Assembly: GCF_003330765.1 (NCBI RefSeq)
Contig: NZ_CP024902.1
Location: 806,001-870,000 of the forward strand
DNA from: Burkholderia pyrrocinia
GTDB taxonomy: Bacteria; Pseudomonadota; Gammaproteobacteria; Burkholderiales; Burkholderiaceae
Length of the DNA stretch: 64,000 bases
Direction: 5' to 3'
Every line of letters starts with the position of its first letter. The first letter of the stretch is position 1. The notes under the pieces are model-generated. The model saw only the letters and a program-made list of their open reading frames with translations. It ran no database searches and was not told the origin of the DNA. Below, in pieces: positions 36,168 to 43,985 of this stretch. Made by a program: the position numbers and the translations under genes.

Positions 36168-37081
36168 GCGCGCCGACCGGCTGGGCGACGTGCCAGGGCA
36201 CGCTGGCACGCCCGCTGACGATCGACGGTCACGGGCTGCACACGGGGCGCCGGGTGGGCGTGCGGATCCTGCCCGCGCGTCCGGAAGACGGCGTGACGGG
36301 CATCGCGTTCCGTCGCATCGCGCAGGGGCGCACGCTCGCGACGCTGCCGGTCGATCCCGCGCTGCGTCGCGCGCAGCCGCTTTGCACGATGCTGCGCAAT
36401 GCCGACGGCGTCGGCGTTCGCACGGTCGAGCATCTGCTTGCTGCGCTGCTCGCGTGCGAGATCGATCACGCGATCGTCGAGCTCGATGCGGAGGAAGTGC
36501 CGATTCTCGACGGCAGCGCAACGCCCTGGGTGGACGCGATTCGCGCGTGCGGCCGCGTCGCGCTCGATGCGCCGAAGCGCTTCATCCGCGTGCTGCGGCC
36601 CGTCGTCGTCACGGACGGCGACGGCGACCAGCGGCGCGAAATGCGGATCGAGCCGGCGCTGCGTTACGAACTGAGCGTGCGCAACGACCTGCGTGGTTTC
36701 GGCGACATGCATTGGGATGGCGCGCTGACGCCGGCCGCATTCGCGACCGAAATCGCGCCGTCGCGCTCGTACGGGCGCGTGAAGTGGGCCGTGCCGGCGA
36801 TCGTCGCCGGCTATCTGCGTGGGGTGCCGATCCTGCGCGGCGCGCGGCCGTCGTGCACCGCGTCCATCGTCGGCAATCGCGTGCTGGGCGGGATGCGGCT
36901 GCCGGAGGAGTTCGTCCGGCACCGCGTGCTCGACCTGGTCGGCGATCTCGCGCTGGCCGGCGCGCCGCTGCTGGCGCGCGTGAGCGCGTTGCGGCCGAGC
37001 CACGAGATGAATTTCCGGCTGGTCGATGCACTGCTGGCCGATGCCGAAGCGTGGCAGTGGGCCGAGTTTTCCGAGACCTGA
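36164..37081 (+). CDS. wcbS: LpxC-family zinc amidase paralogue
   Basis: A 305-residue LpxC-like protein encoded inside the capsule lipid operon. LpxC removes acetate from UDP-3-O-acyl-GlcNAc in lipid A synthesis. Here the catalytic and zinc residues are kept: Glu89-His90 in VRTVEHLLAALLA, ILDGSATPWVDA, APSRSYGRV, zinc His253 and Asp257 in RHRVLDLVGDLAL, and general acid His280 in PSHEMNFRL. It should be an active deacylase, but the operon points to a capsule-lipid or N-acylated sugar substrate rather than lipid A. The GTG start overlaps the wcbR stop by 4 bp. No ATG is available nearby. The housekeeping lpxC would be expected elsewhere in the genome. Confidence 0.9.
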   Translation: MSAPTGWATCQGTLARPLTIDGHGLHTGRRVGVRILPARPEDGVTGIAFRRIAQGRTLATLPVDPALRRAQPLCTMLRNADGVGVRTVEHLLAALLACEIDHAIVELDAEEVPILDGSATPWVDAIRACGRVALDAPKRFIRVLRPVVVTDGDGDQRREMRIEPALRYELSVRNDLRGFGDMHWDGALTPAAFATEIAPSRSYGRVKWAVPAIVAGYLRGVPILRGARPSCTASIVGNRVLGGMRLPEEFVRHRVLDLVGDLALAGAPLLARVSALRPSHEMNFRLVDALLADAEAWQWAEFSET

Positions 37082-37145
37082 AACCACGCTTTTTAAAAAT
37101 ACGCGGCGTAACATAGCGCCTTTTCGAGATAAATCGAAGGAAGCA

Positions 37146-38474
37146 ATGGCACTGGGAGAGCATCTTCGCCAGCAACTGGCGGCGAAAGCGCTGAAACGGC
37201 AACTGGAGCGTGCGACCGATGCCGCCGCGGCGCCCGGCGTGCCCGGCACGCCGGCAGCGCAGACCGCGTCGGCGCGCAGCCGCTTCGAATCGATGCCGCA
37301 GTATCAGCAGGTTCGGATCATGCGCGAGATGGGCGAGAAGCTGCGCGTCGACTCGCCGTTTTTCCGCGTGCACGACGGCGTCGCCGGTGCGACGACGCAG
37401 ATCGGCGGCCGCGAATACCTGAACTTCGCGAACTACAACTACCTCGGCCTTGCCGGCGATCCGGCGGTGTCCGCGCGCGCGAAAGCCGCGATCGACCGTT
37501 ATGGCACGTCGGCGTCCGCGAGCCGGATGGTCGCGGGCGAGCGGCCGGTGCAGCGCGACCTCGAGCGCGCGCTGGCCGCGTTCTACGAGACCGACGACTG
37601 TGTTGCGTTCGTGAGCGGCCATGCGACGAACGTGACCGTGATCGGCGCGCTGTTCGGGCCCGGCGATCTGGTCGTCCACGATGCGCTCGCGCACAACAGC
37701 ATCGTGCAGGGCGCGCAGCTGAGCGGTGCGAAGCGGCTGAGCTTCGCGCATAACGACTGGCAGGCGCTCGACGAACTGCTGTCGCGCGTGCGCCGCGAAT
37801 ACCGGCACGTGCTGATCGCGATCGAAGGGCTGTACAGCATGGACGGCGATTTCCCCGACCTGCAGCGCTTCGTCGACGTGAAGACGCGCCACGGCGCCTT
37901 CCTGCTGGTCGACGAGGCGCATTCGCTCGGCGTGCTCGGCGCGACCGGCAAAGGCATCCGCGAGCATGGCGGCGTCTCGCCCGACCAGGTCGACATGTGG
38001 ATGGGCACGATGAGCAAGACGCTGGCCGGCTGCGGCGGTTTCATCGCCGGCTGTCAGCCGCTGGTCGACATGCTGCGTCATCTGGCGCCGGGTTTCCTTT
38101 ACAGCGTCGGGCTGGCGCCGACGCTCGCCGAAGCGTCGCTGGCCGCGCTCGAGCGCCTGCAGGCCGAGCCGGAGCGCGTCGCGCAACTGCAGGCGCGCGG
38201 GCGACAGTTCCTGACCGAGGCGCGTGCCGCCGGGCTGAATACGGGCACGAGTGCCGGGTATGCTGTCGTGCCGGTGATCACGGGGAGTTCGCTGAAGGCC
38301 GCGCAGTGGGCGAATGCGATGTTCGACGAAGGGATCAACGTGCAGCCGATCTTTTATCCGGCCGTCGAGGAAAAGGCTGCGCGGTTGCGCTTCTTTATTT
38401 GCTCGACGCATGAGCCGGAGCAGATCAGCCGGACGGTTGCCGTGTTGTCGCGACTCGCGGGACGTACCGCATGA
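37146..38474 (+). CDS. wcbT: Alpha-oxoamine synthase (AONS/SPT family), probable PKS off-loading enzyme
   Basis: A PLP-dependent fold-type I enzyme of 442 residues. The core shows NFANYNYLGLAGDP, SGHATNVTVI, the aspartate in LLVDEAHSLGVLG, and the PLP lysine Lys291 in MGTMSKTLAGCGGF. An N-terminal extension of about 60 residues (helical, Ala/Gln-rich) precedes the core and might dock an ACP. Family members condense an acyl thioester with an amino acid under decarboxylation, giving 2-amino ketones, as in biotin, heme and sphingolipid synthesis. Beside a PKS without thioesterase, off-loading of the polyketide is the obvious role. The start has a GAAGGA ribosome site after a 64-bp gap; the end overlaps the GNAT gene by 4 bp. 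Confidence 0.9.
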   Translation: MALGEHLRQQLAAKALKRQLERATDAAAAPGVPGTPAAQTASARSRFESMPQYQQVRIMREMGEKLRVDSPFFRVHDGVAGATTQIGGREYLNFANYNYLGLAGDPAVSARAKAAIDRYGTSASASRMVAGERPVQRDLERALAAFYETDDCVAFVSGHATNVTVIGALFGPGDLVVHDALAHNSIVQGAQLSGAKRLSFAHNDWQALDELLSRVRREYRHVLIAIEGLYSMDGDFPDLQRFVDVKTRHGAFLLVDEAHSLGVLGATGKGIREHGGVSPDQVDMWMGTMSKTLAGCGGFIAGCQPLVDMLRHLAPGFLYSVGLAPTLAEASLAALERLQAEPERVAQLQARGRQFLTEARAAGLNTGTSAGYAVVPVITGSSLKAAQWANAMFDEGINVQPIFYPAVEEKAARLRFFICSTHEPEQISRTVAVLSRLAGRTA

Positions 38475-39145
38475 CGCTGGCCGCCGCGTTCGCGCAAGCG
38501 GTCCCGCGCGCCGGCGAGCCCGCGCGGTGTCGCGCGGCCGGCGCGGACGACGCGTCGTCGTGCGCGCACCTCGTGTTTGCGTCCGGCGTTGCCGAATTCG
38601 GATTCTTTCTCGGTGAAAGCGACGCGCGCTGCATCGCTTTCCTGCAACAGGCGTTCCGGTCGCGTCATGGCCGCTTCTCGTGGCGCCGGCATCGCGTCGC
38701 GGTCGCCGCCGACGGCGCCGTGCTCGCCGTGATGGCGATTCACGACGGGCAGCGGACGATGTTCGACGACGTACATGTCGTGTGGGCGCTGACGCGCTTC
38801 TTCGGCGTGCGCCGCACGATCGGCCAGTTGCTGCGCGGGCTGATCCTCGAAACGGAAATCCCGGCGCCGAAGCGCTCGCAGATCCTCGTCGCGCATTGCG
38901 CGACCGACGAGCGTCAGCGCGGTACGGGCATCTTCAGCGCGCTGTTCCGCGACGCGCTGGACGCCGGCGCATTGCCGGCCGACGGCAGCCGCGACATCGT
39001 GCTCGACGTGCTGACCCGCAACGTGCGCGCCCGCGCGCTCTATGAACGGCTCGGGTTCACCGCGCTGCCGCGGCCGCGTGCCCGTTCGCGCCGGTTGCCC
39101 GCCGAACTCGATTCGATCCGGATGCGGTTCTCGCGCCGCAGCTGA
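38471..39145 (+). CDS. GNAT-family N-acetyltransferase of the capsule lipid operon
   Basis: A 224-residue protein with a GNAT core: the acetyl-CoA loop lies in HCATDERQRGTGIFSALF (R/QxxGxG type), followed by DVLTRNVRARALYERLGF, the usual motif B region. It overlaps wcbT by ATGA, so it belongs to the same operon and may acylate the amino group created by WcbT, or a sugar amine. The N-terminal 25 residues are Ala/Arg-rich and not conserved-looking. With the LpxC paralogue encoded in the same operon, an acylation and deacylation pair is possible, though this is speculative. Confidence 0.8.
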   Translation: MTLAAAFAQAVPRAGEPARCRAAGADDASSCAHLVFASGVAEFGFFLGESDARCIAFLQQAFRSRHGRFSWRRHRVAVAADGAVLAVMAIHDGQRTMFDDVHVVWALTRFFGVRRTIGQLLRGLILETEIPAPKRSQILVAHCATDERQRGTGIFSALFRDALDAGALPADGSRDIVLDVLTRNVRARALYERLGFTALPRPRARSRRLPAELDSIRMRFSRRS

Positions 39146-39191
39146 CAGTGCGAACGATTTCCGGACCTGCTTGTGCTTCAGGCCGCGCGTC

Positions 39192-39362
39192 CCGCTGCTG
39201 AATATCCGACCCGTGCGCGACGATCGCCATGTCTTCTGGAACTTCCCATGACGGAGTCGTTGCCCGCTTCCGCGATCCGCGGGTCATGTAGTTGCATGGA
39301 ACATGCGTGACGTAGAGCAGCGAGTACAATCGCCGCTCGTCAAAATAGCGTGCCGAAATTTG
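39192..39362 (-). pseudogene. Decayed 3' fragment of a class II glutamine amidotransferase gene
   Basis: On the minus strand the peptide SWEVPEDMAIVAHGSDIQQR parallels AWEEVPESMAIVAHGADVQQR at the end of the intact amidotransferase at 40835-41668, and upstream ARYFDERRLYSLLYV parallels AVRYSSERQSRSLFHS. About 17 residues between them are missing and no 5' part exists. At DNA level the match is clear around 39196-39240. It is a remnant in the same orientation as the intact copy, about 1.6 kb away. Confidence 0.8.
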
Positions 39363-39396
39363 TGGGATAACGGGTGAACCGTTGGCCGTGCCGGTG

Positions 39397-39993
39397 TTAG
39401 CCGTCCAGTGGCAATTTTCGAATGATCTCGTCCACGCATTCCAGCGGACTTGCTTCGACCGTCCGGACATGCACCTCGGGGCGCACGGGCCTCTCATAGG
39501 CGGATTCGATGCCGGTAAACTGCCGAATGGCCCCCTGCCTTGCCAACGCATACAGCCCCTTTGGGTCGCGGGCTTCCGCTACATCCAATGCAACGTCGAC
39601 AAAGACCTCGATAAACATTCCCGGTGCAAAGCGCGCACGAGCTTTGGCACGCGCCTCCTGAAATGGTGAGATCAGTGCAGCGATGACGACGAGTCCTGCA
39701 TCCACCATCAGCCGTGCTACCTCGGCAGTCCGACGAATATTCTCGTGGCGGTCTGCGTCGCTAAATCCCAGGTCCTGGTTCAACCCTTCGCGTAGCTGGT
39801 CGCCATCCAGCAAATACGTTCGAAGTCCGCGGGCATCGAGTTGTTCCTTCAGTAGATTCGCCAGCGTCGATTTACCGGAGCCGGAGACGCCAGTAAGCCA
39901 CACCACAAAGGCTCGATCCTGCTTCAGGCTGGAAAGCACGGATTGACTGCCCGTCTGTGTGACGGGGAGAGGGTTTTTGAAATCTTGAGTCAT
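39397..39993 (-). CDS. cysC: Adenylylsulfate kinase (APS kinase)
   Basis: A 198-residue APS kinase that phosphorylates adenylylsulfate to PAPS, the donor for sulfation or sulfate reduction. Motifs are the P-loop [47 protein letters not shown], and [13 protein letters not shown], and [12 protein letters not shown] near the C-terminus, all standard. It stands alone, without cysD or cysN. It lies between an amidotransferase remnant and the intact amidotransferase gene at the edge of the capsule locus, so it may have arrived with the island. No sulfotransferase is visible in the window. Confidence 0.95.
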   Translation of the reverse strand: MTQDFKNPLPVTQTGSQSVLSSLKQDRAFVVWLTGVSGSGKSTLANLLKEQLDARGLRTYLLDGDQLREGLNQDLGFSDADRHENIRRTAEVARLMVDAGLVVIAALISPFQEARAKARARFAPGMFIEVFVDVALDVAEARDPKGLYALARQGAIRQFTGIESAYERPVRPEVHVRTVEASPLECVDEIIRKLPLDG

Positions 39994-40834
39994 CTCGGAT
40001 TTGATGTGCCGACAACTGCAGAGCTACTTTATTGTGGTTCGGATTCGCTTGTCGGGAAATTGTAACGTGCTTTTCAGGATTTGTAACTTGATTATTTGAG
40101 TCAGGAATAAAGGCGACGCACGCACGCGACAGCCGTGATGTGGGGAGGAGTCCGTTCGGTAATAGTTTCCTGTCGGCTGTAACGATTCGAAATAAAAGAG
40201 CTGTCTGTCGGTTGTAATAATTTGAAATAAATGGCGTGACTGAGTTGAAACGAAGTCGAGTAGAATTTTCGCCTTCCGGCCGTCCTGGTGGGCTTGTAGC
40301 GCTTCTCTATGAGAGGCCGAGCCATGGGTCGACGCGCGACTCGAACGGCCCGCGGCAGATTTATTAGAGGAATGACGAAATTCGCTACTGCGACGTAGTG
40401 CGAGACCTTGTCGTGTCTATCGTTGCTTGGATGCCGACCATGGTATTAAGTCGGGAGATCGGCATGGAATCGAAAGACTATTAACTTTATATTCAGAAGA
40501 ATACGCGGAAGCTCGGCTACTTTGCTTTCGTCGTTGTGCTGCCCCCACCGGTACCATCCAGAGCTGGTTTACTTTGGAGTGTTACCAGGAATGAAGAATC
40601 GTCTTCTTATGTTCACTCGGCGAGGGTAGTTGAGACAATTGCGGTTGCCGATTGAAAAGTTGCCGGTGCTTGAGATGGCACCGAATTCCGGGCGTATCGC
40701 CAGTTCGCCTTCCTTCCGACTTCTACGGCGGTACTGGGGCGCACGCTATGACATAGCTGGGGCCCCGCTGGTCTTATTTCCCATTGAAGTGTTTGACACC
40801 AGCACGCGCTTGATGTCGCTAGGGCCGCAGCGCG
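39994..40834. other. AT-richer region without a gene upstream of cysC
   Basis: About 840 bp with lower G+C than both flanks and frequent stops. The cysC promoter must lie in its left part. Besides a two-unit repeat described separately I find no protein I recognise; short plus-strand frames near 40630-40854 look like chance or badly worn remnants. The region probably contains debris from past insertions. Confidence 0.5.
40170..40231. repeat. Two-unit imperfect direct repeat, 27 bp with 35-bp period
   Basis: Units at 40170-40196 and 40205-40231 share CTGTCGG-TGTAA and -GAAATAAA and agree at roughly 22 of 27 positions. The spacing (35 bp, about 3.3 helical turns) and location about 200 bp upstream of cysC would fit either a regulator site pair or repeat debris. 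Confidence 0.5.
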
Positions 40835-41668
40835 TTACTTCCGCCGCGGACTAAACGGCCGCTGCTGCACGTCCGCTCCATGCGCGACGATCGCCATGCT
40901 CTCCGGCACTTCCTCCCACGCACCACGCAGGTCGACGAGCGGCTCGGACACGACCATGAACGCGTCGTCGCCGGCTTCGGCGATGCGCGGGTTATGCGGA
41001 TACAGCGCGTGCAGGTGCTTGAACGACGTGCTGTGGAACAGCGAACGCGATTGCCGTTCGCTCGAGTAGCGCACCGCGATGATCCGTTCGCCGTCGGTCG
41101 CGCAGATCGTCATGTTGAGCGGGTCGGCCACGCGATGCCGCGCGGCGGTTTCCTCGACCACGCCGACCATCCGCTCGAGCGCCGGCAGCGGCGTCTGCTC
41201 GAGGCCGTACGTCAGCGCGAGGCGGAACATCAGTTCGGAATCGGTCGAGCCTTCGAGCGTCGGGAATAGCGCGGGATCGACCGTCATCGTCAGGTCGCGG
41301 CGCAGCTTGTGGAAGTCGCGGATCAGCCCGTTGTGCGCGAACAGCCAGCGGCCGTGGCGGAACGGATGACAGTTGGTTTCCTGCACGGGCGTGTCGGTCG
41401 CCGCGCGAATATGCGCGATGAACATCCGCGAGCGGATCGCGCGCGCGGCTTCGCGCAGGTTGCGGTCGTTCCACGCGGGATGCACGGAGCGGTAGCGGAA
41501 CGGGAGTTCGTCGGGGTGCCCGTACCAGCCGATGCCGAAGCCGTCGCCGTTGGTGGTCGTGGCGCCCAGCTCCGAATGCAGGCTCTGGTCGATCAGCGAA
41601 TGCTTCGCGCGGAACAGCACGGTCTCGAGATGGATCGGATTACCCGTATAGGCGAGCCAGCGGCACAT
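40835..41668 (-). CDS. Class II glutamine amidotransferase (YafJ-like)
   Basis: A 277-residue Ntn-type glutamine amidotransferase domain protein. The start MCRWLAYTGNP exposes the catalytic Cys2 after methionine removal; further hallmarks are NGDGFGIGWYG, FIAHIRAATDTPVQETNCHPF and FAHNGLIRDFHKLR. An AAGGAG site precedes the ATG at the right distance, which decides this start over longer frames. Proteins of this stand-alone type release ammonia from glutamine or a related amide; the acceptor is unknown. It is a conserved housekeeping-type neighbour and probably marks the original chromosome beside the capsule island, since a broken copy lies on the other side of cysC. Confidence 0.9.
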   Translation of the reverse strand: MCRWLAYTGNPIHLETVLFRAKHSLIDQSLHSELGATTTNGDGFGIGWYGHPDELPFRYRSVHPAWNDRNLREAARAIRSRMFIAHIRAATDTPVQETNCHPFRHGRWLFAHNGLIRDFHKLRRDLTMTVDPALFPTLEGSTDSELMFRLALTYGLEQTPLPALERMVGVVEETAARHRVADPLNMTICATDGERIIAVRYSSERQSRSLFHSTSFKHLHALYPHNPRIAEAGDDAFMVVSEPLVDLRGAWEEVPESMAIVAHGADVQQRPFSPRRK

Positions 41669-41889
41669 GGAGCGCTCCTTTACGATGGATCGTTCGCGCA
41701 TGGTAGCCGACTTCGTACCGCGTTCGCGTTCGCGTACGGGCGCGCCGGGCCGGTCATTCGCGCGGGCATGCTGTCCAATCTTCATACATCGCGTTGCGCG
41801 CCCGTACGCGCGATCCGCGACCGCCCGGCCATGCGGCCGGGCGCCACGCAGCGAGGCGGCACGCTGCGGCAGCGCCGCGGCCGTCACGC

Positions 41890-42219
41890 TCAGTCGCCGA
41901 GCGCGTCCATCACGCGCGCCGAATAGACGAGCGCCGCGCCCGCATTCAACGCAATCGCAACGCCGAGTGCTTCCGCCACTTCCTCCCTGGTCGCGCCATG
42001 CTTGGCCGCTTCGGCGGTGTGAACGGCGATACAGCCGTCGCAGCGCGTCGTGACGGCCACCGCGAGCGCGATCAGCTCGCGCGTCTTCGCGTCGAGATGG
42101 CCCGTCTTGGCGCCGGCGCCGGACAGCGCCTTGTAGCCGGCCAGCGTATCGGGCGACAGCTTGGCGATGTCGCCGATGCGCGTCGAGAGTTCCTTCCGGT
42201 ATTCGTTCCAGTTCAGCAT
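41890..42219 (-). CDS. AhpD-like / carboxymuconolactone decarboxylase-family protein
   Basis: A small protein of 109 residues with the redox motif TRCDGCIAVHTAEA (CxxC with the following histidine), the mark of AhpD-like peroxidase proteins, and the helix-rich CMD fold pattern (ALGVAIALNAGAALVYSARV). It probably reduces peroxides with thiol electrons. It is divergent from the AraC-type gene 129 bp away, which is a likely regulator. The start has a GGACGC region that is only weakly like a ribosome site. Confidence 0.9.
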   Translation of the reverse strand: MLNWNEYRKELSTRIGDIAKLSPDTLAGYKALSGAGAKTGHLDAKTRELIALAVAVTTRCDGCIAVHTAEAAKHGATREEVAEALGVAIALNAGAALVYSARVMDALGD

Positions 42220-42348
42220 GATGCGTCCTTTCGAGAAGAGGTGAGGAGGGCGGCGGGCGCCGCGATCTCGGGCGATGCAGGGCTATTCTGATCGTTCGCG
42301 CTGAGGGTTTCGATACGCTAGAGTGTCAATTTTTAGCGCGATCGTCTC

Positions 42349-43299
42349 ATGGATGCATTGAGTCAACTGCTGTCGCTGGGGCGCAGCCATGTCGAGCTCG
42401 ACGTGCGCTGCCTGCTCGACGGGCCGTTCGCGATGCCGCACGACCCGCTGCCGCCCGGCGAGGCGGCGTTCCACCTGGTGCTGGCCGGAACGTGTCGGCT
42501 GTATACCGCCGACGGGCGCACGCTGCAGCTCGCCGATGGCGATTTCGTGCTGCTGCCCGCGGGTGGTGCGCACGACCTGCTCGATGCGGGGGCTGGCCGG
42601 TCGCGGCCCGTCGCGCCGCTGCGCGAACCGGGCACCGGCACCGGCGGCGCGGTGCTGCCGGTCAAGTCGAATCTCGATCCGGCCGAACCGGGCGACGCGA
42701 GCGTGGACCTGCTCTGCGGCCGGTTCGTCTACGCGCGCGGCGCGGGTGAACTGCTGATGCGCACGCTGCCGCATGTGCTGCATGTCGGGTTGCGCGAGGC
42801 ATCGGGGTTTGCGCCGCTGCAACTGCTGACGAGCGTGCTGCGCACCGAGGCATCGAATGTGCAGCCAGGCGCCGGCGCGATCGTGAACGCGCTCGGACAG
42901 GCGCTGCTCGCGTATGCGTTGCGTGCTTATGGCCGCGGCGCGCGCGTGCCGTCCGGCTGGCTCGCGCTCGCAGCCGATGCGCGGCTCGGCCCGTCGGTCC
43001 AGGCCGTGCTGCAGGCGCCGCAGCAACCGTGGACGGTCGAGTCGCTCGGCGACGCATCCGCGATGTCGCGCGCGACCTATGCGCGGCATTTCCGCGAGAA
43101 GGCCGGGATGAGCGTCGGCGCGTTCGTTGCACAGATCCGGATGATGCACGCGTGCGCGCTGCTGCAGGACACGCAGCGCGGGCAGGCGGAGATCGGGCAG
43201 GCGGTCGGCTATCAGTCCGAGGCGGCCTTCGGCAAGGCGTTTCGCGCGGTGCTCGGCACGACGCCGGGGCGCTGGCGGCGCGCGCAGCGCGAAATGTAA
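42349..43299 (+). CDS. AraC-family transcriptional regulator with cupin sensor domain
   Basis: A 316-residue regulator: an N-terminal cupin_6-type sensor (FHLVLAGTCRLYTADG, LADGDFVLLPAGGAHDLL), and two helix-turn-helix motifs at the C-terminus (SLGDASAMSRATYARHF and IGQAVGYQSEAAFGKAF) ending TPGRWRRAQ. This architecture is common for regulators of a divergent oxidoreductase or AhpD-like gene, which is exactly the neighbour here. It likely controls that gene and itself from the 129-bp intergenic region. Confidence 0.93.
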   Translation: MDALSQLLSLGRSHVELDVRCLLDGPFAMPHDPLPPGEAAFHLVLAGTCRLYTADGRTLQLADGDFVLLPAGGAHDLLDAGAGRSRPVAPLREPGTGTGGAVLPVKSNLDPAEPGDASVDLLCGRFVYARGAGELLMRTLPHVLHVGLREASGFAPLQLLTSVLRTEASNVQPGAGAIVNALGQALLAYALRAYGRGARVPSGWLALAADARLGPSVQAVLQAPQQPWTVESLGDASAMSRATYARHFREKAGMSVGAFVAQIRMMHACALLQDTQRGQAEIGQAVGYQSEAAFGKAFRAVLGTTPGRWRRAQREM

Positions 43300-43402
43300 G
43301 ACTGCAAGTGCGGCCGTCTTGGCGCGCGCCAAAGCTGCTACCATGCGCGAAACGCAGTTCAACGAAAACGATTCCGAACAACAAGAAAGAGAGGGCAAAG
43401 CA

Positions 43403-43846
43403 ATGAACCAGACCACCATCCAGCAGCCGTCGTTCGCGTTCGTGGCCGCGTCGTGGGCCGCGCTGCTCGCCGGTTTCGCGGCATTCCTGATCGGTCTCTG
43501 GAACGCGACCATGCAGCTCAACGAGAAGGGCTACTACTTCACCGTGCTGGTGTTCGGCCTCTATGCGGCGATCTCGCTGCAGAAGAGCGTCCGCGACCGC
43601 GCGGAAGGCATTCCCGTCACGGGCATCTACTACGGCCTCAGCTGGATCGCGCTGCTGCTGTCGATCGCGCTGCTGGTCGTCGGCCTCTTCAACGCGACGC
43701 TGCAATTGAGCGAGAAGGGCTTCTACGCGATGTCGTTCGTGCTCGCGCTGTTCGGCGCGGTGGCCGTGCAGAAGAACACGCGCGACCTGCAGAGCGCGAA
43801 GCCGCGCTTTATCGACGCCGATTCCGCGTCGTCCGTCCAGGAGTGA
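43403..43846 (+). CDS. YiaA/YiaB-family inner-membrane protein
   Basis: A 147-residue membrane protein with an internal duplication: AALLAGFAAFLIGLWNATMQ / YYFTVLVFGLYAAISLQKSVRDR and ALLLSIALLVVGLFNATLQ / FYAMSFVLALFGAVAVQKNTRD. Each half is the YiaA/B two-helix unit, giving four membrane segments. Function is unknown; relatives occur as small inner-membrane proteins. A purine-rich AGAGAGGGC site precedes the ATG. It is preceded by AraC and followed by the envelope operon, but a 139-bp gap argues for separate transcription. Confidence 0.9.
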   Translation: MNQTTIQQPSFAFVAASWAALLAGFAAFLIGLWNATMQLNEKGYYFTVLVFGLYAAISLQKSVRDRAEGIPVTGIYYGLSWIALLLSIALLVVGLFNATLQLSEKGFYAMSFVLALFGAVAVQKNTRDLQSAKPRFIDADSASSVQE

Positions 43847-43985
43847 CGGCAAGCGAAGCGGGCGCCCGCAGGGCTGCCCGTTTCGTGACGACAGCCGTGG
43901 GCGACCCGCATTCGCCGGTGCGCCGCGGGCTCCCCGCCCATTCGTTTCATCCATGCCGGTGTGCGTGACGATGGAGATAGTCCGG

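Noticed and set aside
33012..36521. Second long minus-strand open frame (1169 codons)
   Set aside because: Again opposite wcbR and wcbS, with the low-complexity Arg/His-rich look of GC-codon shadows.
40630..40854. 74-codon plus-strand frame in the AT-rich region
   Set aside because: No ribosome site, no recognisable protein, and it overlaps the 3' end of the amidotransferase gene.
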